Shown: in pieces, positions 31,912 through 40,815 of the stretch
Layout of the letters: the number at the start of each line of letters is the position of its first letter
Position numbering within the stretch: the first letter of the stretch is position 1
DNA from: CADEED01 sp035286365
Lineage (GTDB): Bacteria > Pseudomonadota > Gammaproteobacteria > Steroidobacterales > Steroidobacteraceae
Assembly: GCA_035286365.1 (NCBI GenBank)
Contig: DATHJZ010000152.1
Span: forward strand, 1 to 47,938
Direction of reading: 5' to 3'
DNA length: 47,938 bases
Position numbers and translations under genes: made by a program
Notes under the pieces: generated by a model
The model's database searches: none
What the model saw: the letters and a program-made list of their open reading frames with translations, nothing else
Told to the model about the DNA's origin: nothing

Positions 31912-33966
31912 TCAGGTGACTTTCATTCCAGCCGTCGCGCCGTTGTCCGGCGAGAGCAGGAACACTTCCGGGCCGTCATCGCCGCTGGCGCACAGCACCA
32001 TCCCTTCCGACACGCCGAAGCGCATCTTGCGCGGCTCGAGATTGGCGATCATCACGACCTGGCGGCCGATGAGCCTGGCGGGGTCGTAGGCCGAACGGAT
32101 GCCGGAAAACACGGTGCGTTTCTCGGTGCCGAGATCGAGCGTCAGCTGCAGTAGTTTGTCCGAGCCTTCGACTACTTTCGCGTCCAGCACATTCGCGACG
32201 CGCAGATCGAGTTTGGCGAAGTCGCCGATTGCGACCTTTCCGGAAGTCGGGGCGGCGGGTGCGGCAGCTGTATTCACTTCGTTGCTCTTCTTCCTGGCGG
32301 GTTGTGCAGCGGCGTTTTTCTCGGCGGGCGCCGCCGCAGGGCTTGCAATCAATTGCGCCACGACCTTGGGATCGAGCCGCGTCGCGAGCGGTTCGTAGGC
32401 TGCGATCGGGTGATCGAGCAGCGGCGTCGCCACGAATTCCCATTCGGCGAACGAGATGTTGAGGAATTTTCCCGCCTTCTCCGCCATCTGCGGCATCACT
32501 GGCGCCAAGTAACTCATCAGCACGCGGAACAAGTTGATGCCCTGCGTGCACACCGCGAGCACCTCGGCTGCCTTGGCCGGATCCTTCGCGAGCGCCCACG
32601 GCTTGTTACTGTCGACGTACTGATTGGCGCGGTCGGCAAGACCCATGATGCCGCGCAGCGCGGCGGAGTAATCGCGGCCCGCGTACAGATCCGCGATCGT
32701 GCCGCGCAGCGCCGCGAACTCCTCGTACAGGCGCGGCTCCGGTAGTTGAGCCGCGAGCCGGCCGCCCGCGCGCTGCACGAAACCCGCGCAGCGGCTGGCG
32801 ATGTTCACCAGCTTGCCGACGATGTCGGAATTCACGCGCGCGACGAAATCGTCGAGGCTGAAGTCCATGTCGTCGACCGCGGCGGAGAGCTTGGTCGCGA
32901 AGTAGAACCGCAGCGGCTCGGGCGGCAACAGTTCCAGATATCGGCTCGCCGTGATGAACGTGCCGCGAGTCTTCGACATCTTGGCGCCGTTGATGGTCAG
33001 GAAGCCGTGCACGAACACGCCGCTCGGCTTGCGGCAGCCGGCGCCGTGCAGCACCGCCGGCCAGAACAGATTGTGGAAGTAGCTGATGTCCTTGCCAATG
33101 AAGTGATACAGCTCGGTCTTGCTGCCTGCCTTCAGATATTCGTCGTAGTCGAGCCCGCGTTTGTCGCACAGCGCCTTGAAGCTGCCGAGATAGCCGATCG
33201 GAGCGTCGAACCACACGTAGAAGTATTTGCCGGGCGCGCCCGGAATCTCGAAACCGAAGTAGGGCGCATCGCGCGAGATGTCCCAGTCCTGCAAGCCGGT
33301 CTTGAACCATTCGGCCAGCTTGGCGCGCACCTCGGGCTGGCTCGCGCCGCCGCCCTCTAACCACTCGCGCAGTACCTGTTCGAAATCGCCGAGCTTGAAG
33401 AAGTAGTGCTCCGACTCGCGCCACACGGGCGGCGTGCCACTCAAGGTCGAGATGGGGTTGATCAATTCCGCGGGCGTGTACGTGGAGCCGCAGTTCTCGC
33501 AGGAGTCGCCGTACTGATCTGCGGTGTGACAGACCGGGCATTCGCCTTTCACGTACCGATCTGGCAGGAACATGCTGGCCTGCTCGTCGTAGGCCTGGCG
33601 CACGCTGCGCGTGGTGATGTGCCCGGCAGCCTTGAGCTTGCCGTACAGGTCCTCCGTGATCAGTTTGTTTTCGGGCGAATGCGTCGAATGGAAATGATCG
33701 TGGCCGATCAGGAAGCCCTGGTAATCGGCGCGATGTTCCGCGGCAACGCGCGTGATGAGTTCCTCGGGAGTCACGCCTTCGGCCTGTGCCTTGATCATCA
33801 CCGGGGTGCCGTGGGTGTCCTCCGCGCACACGTAGATGCAGTCGTGTCCCTGCATGCGCTGGAATCGCACCCAGATGTCAGTCTGGACGGCTTCGATGAG
33901 GTGGCCGAGATGCAGCGCGCCGTTGGCATAGGGCAGCGCGTTCGTGACGAGGATCTTGCGAGGCAT
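31912..33966 (-). CDS. metG: Methionyl-tRNA synthetase
   Basis: A 684-residue class I tRNA synthetase. The HIGH-type motif is in YANGALHLGHLIEAVQTD, a zinc knuckle with four Cys (CPVCHTADQYGDSCENC) lies in the connective peptide, and the KMSKS-type motif is AKMSKTRGT. An Ala/Pro/Lys linker leads to the C-terminal tRNA-binding (EMAP/Trbp111) domain beginning IGDFAKLDLRVANV. ATG 33966 (PRKILVTNALPYANG) is the natural start; the open frame extends 13 codons further. It is followed at once by rsxB-nth-DUF1841. Confidence 0.96.
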   Translation of the reverse strand: MPRKILVTNALPYANGALHLGHLIEAVQTDIWVRFQRMQGHDCIYVCAEDTHGTPVMIKAQAEGVTPEELITRVAAEHRADYQGFLIGHDHFHSTHSPENKLITEDLYGKLKAAGHITTRSVRQAYDEQASMFLPDRYVKGECPVCHTADQYGDSCENCGSTYTPAELINPISTLSGTPPVWRESEHYFFKLGDFEQVLREWLEGGGASQPEVRAKLAEWFKTGLQDWDISRDAPYFGFEIPGAPGKYFYVWFDAPIGYLGSFKALCDKRGLDYDEYLKAGSKTELYHFIGKDISYFHNLFWPAVLHGAGCRKPSGVFVHGFLTINGAKMSKTRGTFITASRYLELLPPEPLRFYFATKLSAAVDDMDFSLDDFVARVNSDIVGKLVNIASRCAGFVQRAGGRLAAQLPEPRLYEEFAALRGTIADLYAGRDYSAALRGIMGLADRANQYVDSNKPWALAKDPAKAAEVLAVCTQGINLFRVLMSYLAPVMPQMAEKAGKFLNISFAEWEFVATPLLDHPIAAYEPLATRLDPKVVAQLIASPAAAPAEKNAAAQPARKKSNEVNTAAAPAAPTSGKVAIGDFAKLDLRVANVLDAKVVEGSDKLLQLTLDLGTEKRTVFSGIRSAYDPARLIGRQVVMIANLEPRKMRFGVSEGMVLCASGDDGPEVFLLSPDNGATAGMKVT

Positions 33967-33993
33967 GAACCGCGGGTCCGGAAAGGGCCCGGA

Positions 33994-33999
33994 AGTATA
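33994..33999 (-). promoter_or_regulatory. Candidate -10 element for metG
   Basis: TATACT on the minus strand, 28 bases before the metG ATG. No good -35 hexamer lies at the usual distance, so the call is tentative. Confidence 0.4.
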
Positions 34000-34018
34000 A
34001 GTCATCGCAAGCAGGTGA

Positions 34019-34042
34019 TCTCGCTGGCGCAGCCAGGCGAGA
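34019..34042 (-). terminator. Hairpin after the second PilT-family gene
   Basis: A 10-bp stem with one bulged base and a 3-base loop (arms 34019-34028 and 34032-34042) lies just after the pilT-like stop and before the metG promoter region. It lacks a T-tract and may be a weak or Rho-assisted terminator. Confidence 0.4.
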
Positions 34043-34051
34043 ACTCACACT

Positions 34052-35113
34052 TCATCCCTGGTCTTTAACTGGCTCGAATTTGGACTTGCTGATGCCCTTC
34101 TTGTAGGCCTCTTTGCCCGTGATGAGGCGCTGGTTCAGCAGCGCTTCGATGGCGCTGTCCATCGTGCGCATGCCGAACTGGCTGCCCGACTGCATGGTGG
34201 TTTCTAGCTGATCGAGCTTGCCCTGGCGGATGAGGTTGGACACCGCCGGCGTGTTCACGAGAATTTCGAGCGCCGCCACGCGGCCGCTCTTGTCGGCCTT
34301 CTGCAGCAGCTGCTGGGAGACCACGCCGCGCAACGAGGTCGACAACATCGTGCGCACGTGACTTTGTTTGTCGGATGGAAACACGTTGACCATGCGGTCG
34401 ACGGTCGGCGCCGCGCCGTTGGTATGCAGCGTTCCCATGACCAGGATGCCCATCTCGGCGGCGGTCACGGCAATGCTGATGGTTTCGTAGTCGCGCAACT
34501 CGCCCACCAGCACGACGTCCGGATCTTCGCGCAGGCCCGACTGCAGCGCCGTCGCGAAGCCCTTAGTGTGCACGCCGACTTCGCGCTGGCTGATCAGGCA
34601 CTGCTTGCGCCTGTGAACGAACTCGATCGGATCCTCGATGGTTAGGATGTGGCCCTTCACGCGGCTGTTGATGTCATCGATCATCGCCGCCAGCGTCGTC
34701 GACTTGCCCGAGCCGGTCTTGCCGGTGACGAGAATGAGCCCGTTATTGGCGCGACACAGCGTGTGTATGGCCGGTGGCAGGTTGAGCTGCTCCATCGTCA
34801 GCGCCTTTGACGGGATGGCGCGCATCACCGCGCCCATACCGTTCAACTGGCGCATCACGTTCACGCGGAAGCGGCCGTATTCACCCATGTTGTAGGCGAA
34901 ATCGGCGCCATCGTGTTCTTCGAAGCGCTTCACCGCGGTCTTCGGCATGATTTCGTACAGGGTCTGCTGCACGAAATCCTTCTCGAGCTTTTCGGGGCGC
35001 AGCGGCTGCAGATCGCCGTACAGGCGAATGCGCGGCGGATCGCCGGCGAGGAAATGCAGGTCCGAGCCTTTCTTGCCCAGCACTTCTTTCAGGTATTCGT
35101 CGATGACGGGCAC
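34052..35113 (-). CDS. PilT/PilU-family type IV pilus ATPase (second paralogue)
   Basis: A 353-residue hexameric retraction-type ATPase. The N-terminal PAS-like domain opens DEYLKEVLGKKGSDLHFLAGDPPRIRL. Walker A is GKTGSGKSTT, the Asp box is ILTIEDPIEFVH, Walker B is DPDVVLVGELRD, and the His box is GTLHTNGAAPTVDR. These identify a PilT/PilU retraction motor rather than PilB. It lies 12 bases after its paralogue, so they form a unit, followed by a hairpin. I cannot say which paralogue is PilT and which PilU by function. Confidence 0.92.
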   Translation of the reverse strand: MPVIDEYLKEVLGKKGSDLHFLAGDPPRIRLYGDLQPLRPEKLEKDFVQQTLYEIMPKTAVKRFEEHDGADFAYNMGEYGRFRVNVMRQLNGMGAVMRAIPSKALTMEQLNLPPAIHTLCRANNGLILVTGKTGSGKSTTLAAMIDDINSRVKGHILTIEDPIEFVHRRKQCLISQREVGVHTKGFATALQSGLREDPDVVLVGELRDYETISIAVTAAEMGILVMGTLHTNGAAPTVDRMVNVFPSDKQSHVRTMLSTSLRGVVSQQLLQKADKSGRVAALEILVNTPAVSNLIRQGKLDQLETTMQSGSQFGMRTMDSAIEALLNQRLITGKEAYKKGISKSKFEPVKDQG

Positions 35114-35125
35114 GGCGGTCTCTAA

Positions 35126-36241
35126 CTAACCACCGGCGGCCTGGACGGGCGGCGCGGGGCCATCGAGCTTCGGCATCAGCGAGGTGTCCGTGACGTAGCG
35201 CTGGAACGCGCGCCGGTCGCTGGCATAGGTCACCGCATCGTCGGGATCGATCTCTTTCAGCGCCAGCGACTGCAGCAGCGCCTGGTCCATGAGCTGCATG
35301 CCGAGGTCCTTGCCGGTCATGATCTGGTTCGGAATCTGGTGCGTCTGATCGGTCTGGATGAGCTTGGCGACCGCGCGCGTCATGACCAGCGTTTCGCAGA
35401 TCGCCTTGCGAGAGCGCGCGTCTGCGGTCTTGACCAGGATCTGCGTCACGACGGCCAACAAACTCTGCGACAGGAAGCTCTTGGTCTGTTCGCGCTCCTC
35501 GATGGGCAGCGCGTCGATGATTCGATCGATGGTTTTCGCGGCCGACGTGGTGTGCAACGTGCCGAGCACGAGGTGTCCCGTTTCGGCGGCGGTCATGGCC
35601 ATGCCGATGGTTTCCGCGTCGCGCAATTCACCGACGAGGATGACGTCGGGATCTTCGCGCATCGCGGCGCGCACACCCTCGGCAAACGTTGGGATGTGAG
35701 TCCCCAGTTCGCGCTGGATCACCTGGCTGAGCTTGCTGCGATGGACGAACTCGATCGGATCTTCGAGCGAGATGATGTTGAGACGGCGCGTGGTGTTCAG
35801 GTGATCGATCATTGCCGCGAGCGTCGTGGACTTGCCGGTGCCCGTCGCGCCGGTAACCAGCACCATGCCCTGGTGGAAGTCGCACAGCTTCTTGACGATC
35901 GGCGGCAGCGCCAGCTTGTCGATGCTCGGAATGTCCTGCGGGATGGCGCGGAACGTGGCGCCCAATCCTGTTTCCTTGCGAAATACGTTCACCCGGAAAC
36001 GCCCGCCGTCGGCAGACACGTAGGAGAAATCGAGGTCGTTGCCCTTGCCGAAATATTCGTGCTGATTCTTCGTGAAGATTTCGGTGAGGTAACTCTCGAG
36101 CTCCGCGTCGCCGACGTCGCGGAACTTGATCGGCATGAGGTCGCCGTTCATGCGCAGCATGGGAGGCACGCCAACGGCGAGATGCACGTCAGAACAGTTC
36201 TGTTGCATGCCAAGCTTCAAGAAGGCGTCAATGCGAGCCAA
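35126..36241 (-). CDS. PilT/PilU-family type IV pilus ATPase (first paralogue)
   Basis: A 371-residue retraction-type ATPase. It has SDVHLAVGVPPMLRMNGDL near the start, Walker A GATGTGKSTT, ISLEDPIEFVH, Walker B DPDVILVGELRD and GTLHTTSAAKTIDR. The C-terminus is longer than in its neighbour and ends in a Pro/Ala tail. The start appears to be TTG 36241: an in-frame TGA sits just upstream, GAGGA is ~10 bases before, and no ATG comes earlier than codon 12. The rare start may lower its dose relative to the second paralogue. It lies 161 bases after the HEAT-kinase gene; that gap has short palindromes but no clear promoter. Confidence 0.9.
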   Translation of the reverse strand: MARIDAFLKLGMQQNCSDVHLAVGVPPMLRMNGDLMPIKFRDVGDAELESYLTEIFTKNQHEYFGKGNDLDFSYVSADGGRFRVNVFRKETGLGATFRAIPQDIPSIDKLALPPIVKKLCDFHQGMVLVTGATGTGKSTTLAAMIDHLNTTRRLNIISLEDPIEFVHRSKLSQVIQRELGTHIPTFAEGVRAAMREDPDVILVGELRDAETIGMAMTAAETGHLVLGTLHTTSAAKTIDRIIDALPIEEREQTKSFLSQSLLAVVTQILVKTADARSRKAICETLVMTRAVAKLIQTDQTHQIPNQIMTGKDLGMQLMDQALLQSLALKEIDPDDAVTYASDRRAFQRYVTDTSLMPKLDGPAPPVQAAGG

Positions 36242-36402
36242 GCGGCTAATTCCTCAAGGTTTTCGGAACTCACCCAAGCATGCGACGGTGAGCGGGGCGC
36301 CAAGTGTGACGCAGTGCGCGATTCTTCGCGAGCCGCATGCAGCGCAGCTGCGCGGAAGGCCAATAGTGAGGCCCATTGCTCAACGCACGGGCGGGGTGTG
36401 AA

Positions 36403-38937
36403 TCAGCGGTATTTTTCGAGCGCGTCGCGCAGCAACGGCATGGTCTGGTAGCGCTTGTCCTTGTCGACCGACATGGCCTGCATGATCACTTCGGGAAGGC
36501 CAGGAGGCAGTCCCGGGTTGATCTCGCGCGGCGGGCGCGCCTTGCCCTGCACGTGCTGGTACATGACCGACATGTGATCGCCGCGTGCGTACGGCGGAAC
36601 GCCGCACATGATTTCGTAGAGGATGACGCCCAGGGCGTACACGTCGGCCCGTTGGTCCACTTTCTTGCCGAGGATCTGTTCCGGCGCCATGTATTTCGGC
36701 GAGCCGATGACGTAGCCGGTCTTGGTGAGCTGCGTGTCGCCTTCGCGCTGTGCCGCGGCCACACCGAAGTCCACGATCTTCAACAGGCCTTCGTTGTTGA
36801 TCAGGACGTTCGCGGGTTTGAGATCGCGATGCACGATGCCCTGGGCGTGCGCCACTTCCATGCCCGTGCAGATGTCGATGCCGAAGCCGAGCGCGCGCGC
36901 CAGCGGCATGGGTTTCTCGCCGACGACTTCGCTGCCCAGTGTGTGCGATGGGAAGTACTCCATCGAGATGGCGTAGTTGCCCTGGATGTACAGGAAGTCG
37001 TAGATGCGGATGACGTTGTGATGCGTGATCTTGCGCGAATAGCGCAGCTCGTGAACGAAGCGCTTCATGATCTCTTCGTCTTCGGAGACGTTCGGATTCA
37101 GGAACTTGAGGATCAGGCGCTCGTCGACGACGGTGTCCTCCATCAGCAGCACGGTGCCGAACGCGCCCTTGCCGATGCGCTCCACGTATTTGTAGCGGCC
37201 CTCGATGATGTCGCCCGGCTTGAGCGTCTGGATGTCGAGTTTCTGCGGCCCGGCCATCTTTTCCGCTTCTTTGACGACGCGCTGCACTTCCTGCTCCGAC
37301 ATGAGCTGGGTGCGCGCTGCGGACTGCGCAGTCGGTGGTCGTGCCGCCGGCGGCGCTTCGACGCGCGGACGTGCCGGCGGAGGCGGGGGCGGGGACGGCG
37401 CCACCGTCTGTGACGCGCCTGGCGCCTGCGTTGCAGCTCCAGGTCGATGCGTGGGAGCGATCTCCGGAGCGCGATTCTGCGTCGAAGACAGGCGCGAGCC
37501 GCTCACCGAGAAACGCGAATCGAGATCCGACAGCGCCCGCAGCGCCGCCTGGGCGATCGTTTGTTCGGAGTTGGTCGCCTGCCCCTGGATCTGCACGCGG
37601 ATGTGCTCGAGCCGGCGCTCGTCGGCGAGTTTGGCGAGCGAGCTGATCGCTTCCAGCCGGATGTCCTTCTCTTCTCGCGACAACAGCGGCAACACCGAAT
37701 CGATGACCTTGTAGTCCCCGAGGCGCCCCAGCGCACGCACCACGACGGGCATCGACTTGGCGGGCGTCGTGTCGAGCATCTCGAGCAGGCGCGGCACCGC
37801 GCGCTTGCTGCCGATTTCCGCCAGTGCATCGACGGCGCGCTCGCTGACCCACCAATCCTTGTCCTTGGTGGCTTCGATGAGATGGCCGACCGCGCGGTCG
37901 TCCTTCGTCTGGTTGAGGATTTCCACGGCCGCGCGACGGATGTCTTCGTCCTGGTCACCCACGAGCTGCAGCACGGCCTCGACCACCCGGGGGCCACCGA
38001 TCTTGCCGAGCGCGTCCGCAGCGCGGCTGCGAACCCACCAGTCGTCGTCCGACACGGCTTCGAGCAGCTCCTTCACCGACTTGGCGTTGCCGATTTCGTT
38101 GAGCACTTCGACCGCGGCACGGCGCGCGTATTCGTTTTCGTCCTTGAGCACGGGGATCAGGAACTTGATGGTCTCCGGATCGTTGGCGCGGATCACGACG
38201 TCGATGGCCTTGTTCTGCACGTCGATCTCGGGATCGCGCAGCAAGGCGCAGACCTTTTCAATGTCGATCGGCCCGTCCATGCGGGCGAGCGCCGACAACG
38301 TGGCGGCGCGCACCAGCTTGTTGGTGTCGCCGAGCTGTTGTTGCAGTGCGCGCTGAACTTCGGGCTTCGGGAAGCGCGACAGGATATTGATGATGTGCAG
38401 CCGTGCGACCGGATCCTTGCCGTTCAGCCGGCCGACCAATTCCGGCAGATCGTTGTCAGTCGCGAGTTCGCCCATGATGCGGAACAGTGCGGCCTTTTCG
38501 TTGGCCTCCTGCTTGTAGGCTGCGGCCAGCAGCTCGCGCACCGACAGGCGCGCGCGATGCGCGGTGATGACGTCGAGCAGGGCGGACTTGGCGATTCCCT
38601 CGGTGCCGAGCGCATCGAGCAGCATCGTCGGTGGGTAGGCCCGGCTGCTCGAAAGCGCCCAGGCAACGCCTGCAACCACGCGCGGGCTGCCGGTGACCAT
38701 CGACTCGATGAATTTGGGAAATGTTTTCTGATTGACGAGGCCGGTGAGCACCTCGATGTACGCGACCGTTGCAATCTTGTCGGCGTCGGCGAGTGCGGCG
38801 GTCACCGGTTCGATAGCACCCGCGCCCAGGTCGCGAAGTTTCGCGATGGCCTTCTGTGTTTGCGGAGCGGCCACATCGGTCGCTTCCTTGAGCTCCGTAA
38901 TGAACCGATCGGCCCGGATGTTGGTGAAAAAACTCAT
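36403..38937 (-). CDS. HEAT-repeat Ser/Thr protein kinase upstream of pilT paralogues
   Basis: An 844-residue cytoplasmic protein with no membrane helix. Residues ~1-475 are HEAT/PBS-type helical repeats; two carry a matching D-D/K-D-W-W-V motif (DDDWWVRSRAADALGKIG and DKDWWVSERAVDALAEIG). A Pro/Ala-rich linker (~490-560) leads to a complete Hanks-type kinase (~575-840): IGKGAFGTV, LILK lysine, IVHRDLKPAN, IVDFGV and YMAPEQ, with a Thr-rich activation loop (LTKTGYV). The order is unusual: most bacterial Ser/Thr kinases are N-terminal with sensors after. Placement before two PilT ATPases suggests it controls pilus motors (inference). ATG 38937 is the only good start. Confidence 0.9.
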   Translation of the reverse strand: MSFFTNIRADRFITELKEATDVAAPQTQKAIAKLRDLGAGAIEPVTAALADADKIATVAYIEVLTGLVNQKTFPKFIESMVTGSPRVVAGVAWALSSSRAYPPTMLLDALGTEGIAKSALLDVITAHRARLSVRELLAAAYKQEANEKAALFRIMGELATDNDLPELVGRLNGKDPVARLHIINILSRFPKPEVQRALQQQLGDTNKLVRAATLSALARMDGPIDIEKVCALLRDPEIDVQNKAIDVVIRANDPETIKFLIPVLKDENEYARRAAVEVLNEIGNAKSVKELLEAVSDDDWWVRSRAADALGKIGGPRVVEAVLQLVGDQDEDIRRAAVEILNQTKDDRAVGHLIEATKDKDWWVSERAVDALAEIGSKRAVPRLLEMLDTTPAKSMPVVVRALGRLGDYKVIDSVLPLLSREEKDIRLEAISSLAKLADERRLEHIRVQIQGQATNSEQTIAQAALRALSDLDSRFSVSGSRLSSTQNRAPEIAPTHRPGAATQAPGASQTVAPSPPPPPPARPRVEAPPAARPPTAQSAARTQLMSEQEVQRVVKEAEKMAGPQKLDIQTLKPGDIIEGRYKYVERIGKGAFGTVLLMEDTVVDERLILKFLNPNVSEDEEIMKRFVHELRYSRKITHHNVIRIYDFLYIQGNYAISMEYFPSHTLGSEVVGEKPMPLARALGFGIDICTGMEVAHAQGIVHRDLKPANVLINNEGLLKIVDFGVAAAQREGDTQLTKTGYVIGSPKYMAPEQILGKKVDQRADVYALGVILYEIMCGVPPYARGDHMSVMYQHVQGKARPPREINPGLPPGLPEVIMQAMSVDKDKRYQTMPLLRDALEKYR

Positions 38938-39038
38938 GAAACGGATGTTCCGCGGAACGCGCGCCGGGCCTGCCCTCGATGTGCGCCTGCGGAATGAATC
39001 AAGCCTTTCGTCCTTTGTGCCCGAACCCTGTTACAAAA

Positions 39039-39047
39039 ATTATGCCA
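39039..39047 (-). promoter_or_regulatory. Candidate extended -10 promoter for the HEAT-kinase gene
   Basis: On the minus strand TGG-CATAAT is an extended -10 about 100 bases before ATG 38937. The -35 region is poor, which an extended -10 can tolerate. Confidence 0.4.
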
Positions 39048-39097
39048 TATGTCCCGACGTGGACCGCCGATCTAGACCGCATCAATGCGATTTTCGC

Positions 39098-39103
39098 TAG
39101 AAT
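39098..39103 (+). promoter_or_regulatory. Candidate -10 element for apbC-dcd
   Basis: TAGAAT sits 25 bases before the chosen apbC ATG. TAGACC lies 19 bases upstream as a weak -35. Confidence 0.4.
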
Positions 39104-39128
39104 CCCGGCCCCTCCTGTCCCGGCGGAC

Positions 39129-40235
39129 ATGCTCACAACTATGGCCCTCATTGCATCCGCCGAATTTCGCGCACTGGTCGAAAAATATCAGGACCCATAT
39201 CTCGGTCAGACGCTCGGAAGCGCCCAGGCGGTCGAGTCGGCGGAATTGAAAGGTGACCAGGCTCACGTTCGAGTGGCCCTGGGCTTTCCGGTCGGCGGCT
39301 ATCAGGACGAGTTCACGCGCGGCCTCACGGCGCACCTCGCAGCGGGCGGTGGCCCGAGCGTCATCACGGTAGAGCTCGTGCCCAGGATCACCGCACACGC
39401 CGTGCAGCGCCAACTTTCGCCGCTCGCGGGCGTTCGCAACATTGTGGCGGTCGCCTCCGGCAAAGGGGGCGTCGGCAAGTCCACGGTCGCAGCAAATCTT
39501 GCGCTGGCGTGGGCGCAGCAGGGCGCCCGGGTCGGCATTCTCGATGCGGATATTTACGGGCCGAGCCAGCCGATCATGTTGGGCCTGACCGGTCAGCGGC
39601 CGGCCTCGGCCGACGGCAAGCGCATCAAGCCTCTGCAGGCGCATGGAATTGCCGCGATGTCGATCGGCTTCCTCATCGATCCCGAACAACCCATGGTCTG
39701 GCGCGGTCCGATGGTGACGCAGGCGCTCACGCAGCTGCTGGGCGACACGGAGTGGGGGGATCTCGACTACCTGGTCATCGACATGCCTCCGGGTACCGGC
39801 GATATCCAGTTGACGCTGGCGCAGCGTGTGCCGGTGGCGGGTGCGGTGATCGTCACCACGCCACAGGACATCGCGCTGGCCGATGCGCGCAAGGGCCTCA
39901 AGATGTTCGAGAAGGTGAACGTGCCCGTGCTCGGCATCGTCGAGAACATGAGCGTCCACGTGTGCAGCAACTGCGGACACGTGGAACACCTGTTTGGCGC
40001 CGGTGGCGGCGCGCGCATGGCGGCGCAATACGGGGTCGAACTGCTCGGCGAGTTGCCGCTCGATGTGCGCGTGCGCGAGGAAGCCGACGGCGGAATGCCC
40101 AGCGTCGTCGCGCACCCCGATGCTCCGCACGCGGCGCCGTATTTCGCGATGGCGCGGCGCACCGCCGCGGCGCTTGCGAAGCGCGCGAAGGATCGATCCA
40201 CCCTGTTCCCAAAAATCGTCGTGGAAGAAAGCTAG
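39129..40235 (+). CDS. apbC: Mrp/ApbC-type iron-sulfur cluster carrier ATPase
   Basis: A 368-residue P-loop protein that carries and delivers [4Fe-4S] clusters to apo-proteins. The N-terminal ~95 residues are a MIP18/DUF59-type domain. Then come the deviant Walker A VASGKGGVGKST, ILDADIYGPSQPIMLG, and DLDYLVIDMPPGTGDIQLTL. ENMSVHVCSNCGHVEHLFG follows, whose C-x2-C pair is the cluster site. I chose ATG 39129, just after a candidate -10; ATG 39141 is possible, and the open frame reaches back to 38979 without family-like sequence. Its stop is immediately followed by the dcd ATG. Confidence 0.93.
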   Translation: MLTTMALIASAEFRALVEKYQDPYLGQTLGSAQAVESAELKGDQAHVRVALGFPVGGYQDEFTRGLTAHLAAGGGPSVITVELVPRITAHAVQRQLSPLAGVRNIVAVASGKGGVGKSTVAANLALAWAQQGARVGILDADIYGPSQPIMLGLTGQRPASADGKRIKPLQAHGIAAMSIGFLIDPEQPMVWRGPMVTQALTQLLGDTEWGDLDYLVIDMPPGTGDIQLTLAQRVPVAGAVIVTTPQDIALADARKGLKMFEKVNVPVLGIVENMSVHVCSNCGHVEHLFGAGGGARMAAQYGVELLGELPLDVRVREEADGGMPSVVAHPDAPHAAPYFAMARRTAAALAKRAKDRSTLFPKIVVEES

Positions 40236-40802
40236 ATGAGCATCAAGTCGGACAACTGGATCCGCCGCATGGCGGCCAAGGAAAACATGATCGAGCCGTT
40301 CGCGCCGGAGCAGGTGCGCAGCGCCGATGGTCACAAGATCGTGTCGTATGGAACTTCGAGCTACGGCTACGACGTGCGCTGTTCGCGCGAGTTCAAGATC
40401 TTCACCAACATCAACTCGACCATCGTCGATCCCAAGGCATTCGACGAGAAGAGCTTCGTCGATATCAACGCCGACGTGTGTATCATCCCGCCTAACTCCT
40501 TCGCACTAGCTAGGACAATAGAATACTTCCGGATACCTCGCTCGACGCTGGTAGTTTGTCTCGGAAAATCGACGTATGCACGTTGCGGTGTAATAGTAAA
40601 TGTAACGCCTTTGGAGCCCGAGTGGGAAGGGCACGTGACACTCGAGTTCTCGAACACCACGCCGCTGCCCGCGAAGATTTACGCGAACGAAGGCGTCGCG
40701 CAGATGCTGTTCTTCGAATCCGACGAAGTGTGCGCGACGTCGTACAAGGACCGCGGCGGCAAGTACCAGGGTCAGAAGGGCGTGACGCTGCCGAAGACCT
40801 GA
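40236..40802 (+). CDS. dcd: dCTP deaminase
   Basis: A 188-residue enzyme that deaminates dCTP to dUTP, feeding dTMP synthesis. It matches the ~188-residue proteobacterial form (SIKSDNWIRRMA at the start, KYQGQKGVTLPKT at the end). The active-site stretch GKSTYARCGVIVNVTPLEPEWEGHVTLEF is intact, including the catalytic Glu. The ATG follows the apbC TAG with no gap, so translation is coupled. Codons 86-126 use a very different synonymous-codon set from the rest (see the patch feature), although the protein sequence there is perfectly ordinary. Confidence 0.96.
   Translation: MSIKSDNWIRRMAAKENMIEPFAPEQVRSADGHKIVSYGTSSYGYDVRCSREFKIFTNINSTIVDPKAFDEKSFVDINADVCIIPPNSFALARTIEYFRIPRSTLVVCLGKSTYARCGVIVNVTPLEPEWEGHVTLEFSNTTPLPAKIYANEGVAQMLFFESDEVCATSYKDRGGKYQGQKGVTLPKT
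40491..40613 (+). other. Anomalous codon-usage patch within dcd
   Basis: In these 41 codons I count 24 ending in A or T, against 11 of 85 before the patch and 7 of 62 after it (stop included). It holds three ATA, four GTA, one CTA and one AGG, all scarce elsewhere in the gene, and two CTAG tetranucleotides. The borders are sharp. The encoded residues are the conserved catalytic core, so the gene is not damaged. Confidence 0.85.
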
Positions 40803-40815
40803 TCGTCCCCGATCA
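40800..40815. terminator. Small palindrome spanning the convergent dcd and DUF3108 stops
   Basis: TGATCG and CGATCA form a perfect 6-bp stem with a 4-base loop. The TGA of each convergent gene lies at one end. It is short and has no T-tract, so its role as a terminator is uncertain. Confidence 0.3.

Noticed and set aside
36242..36402. Search for an RNA gene or promoter between the HEAT kinase and pilT
   Set aside because: Only short palindromes such as GCGCAGCTGCGC; no tRNA fold and no paired promoter hexamers.
40367..40660. 97-codon minus-strand frame across the dcd codon patch
   Set aside because: Considered as an explanation for the patch, but it has no ribosome site and no family-like sequence; probably a shadow.
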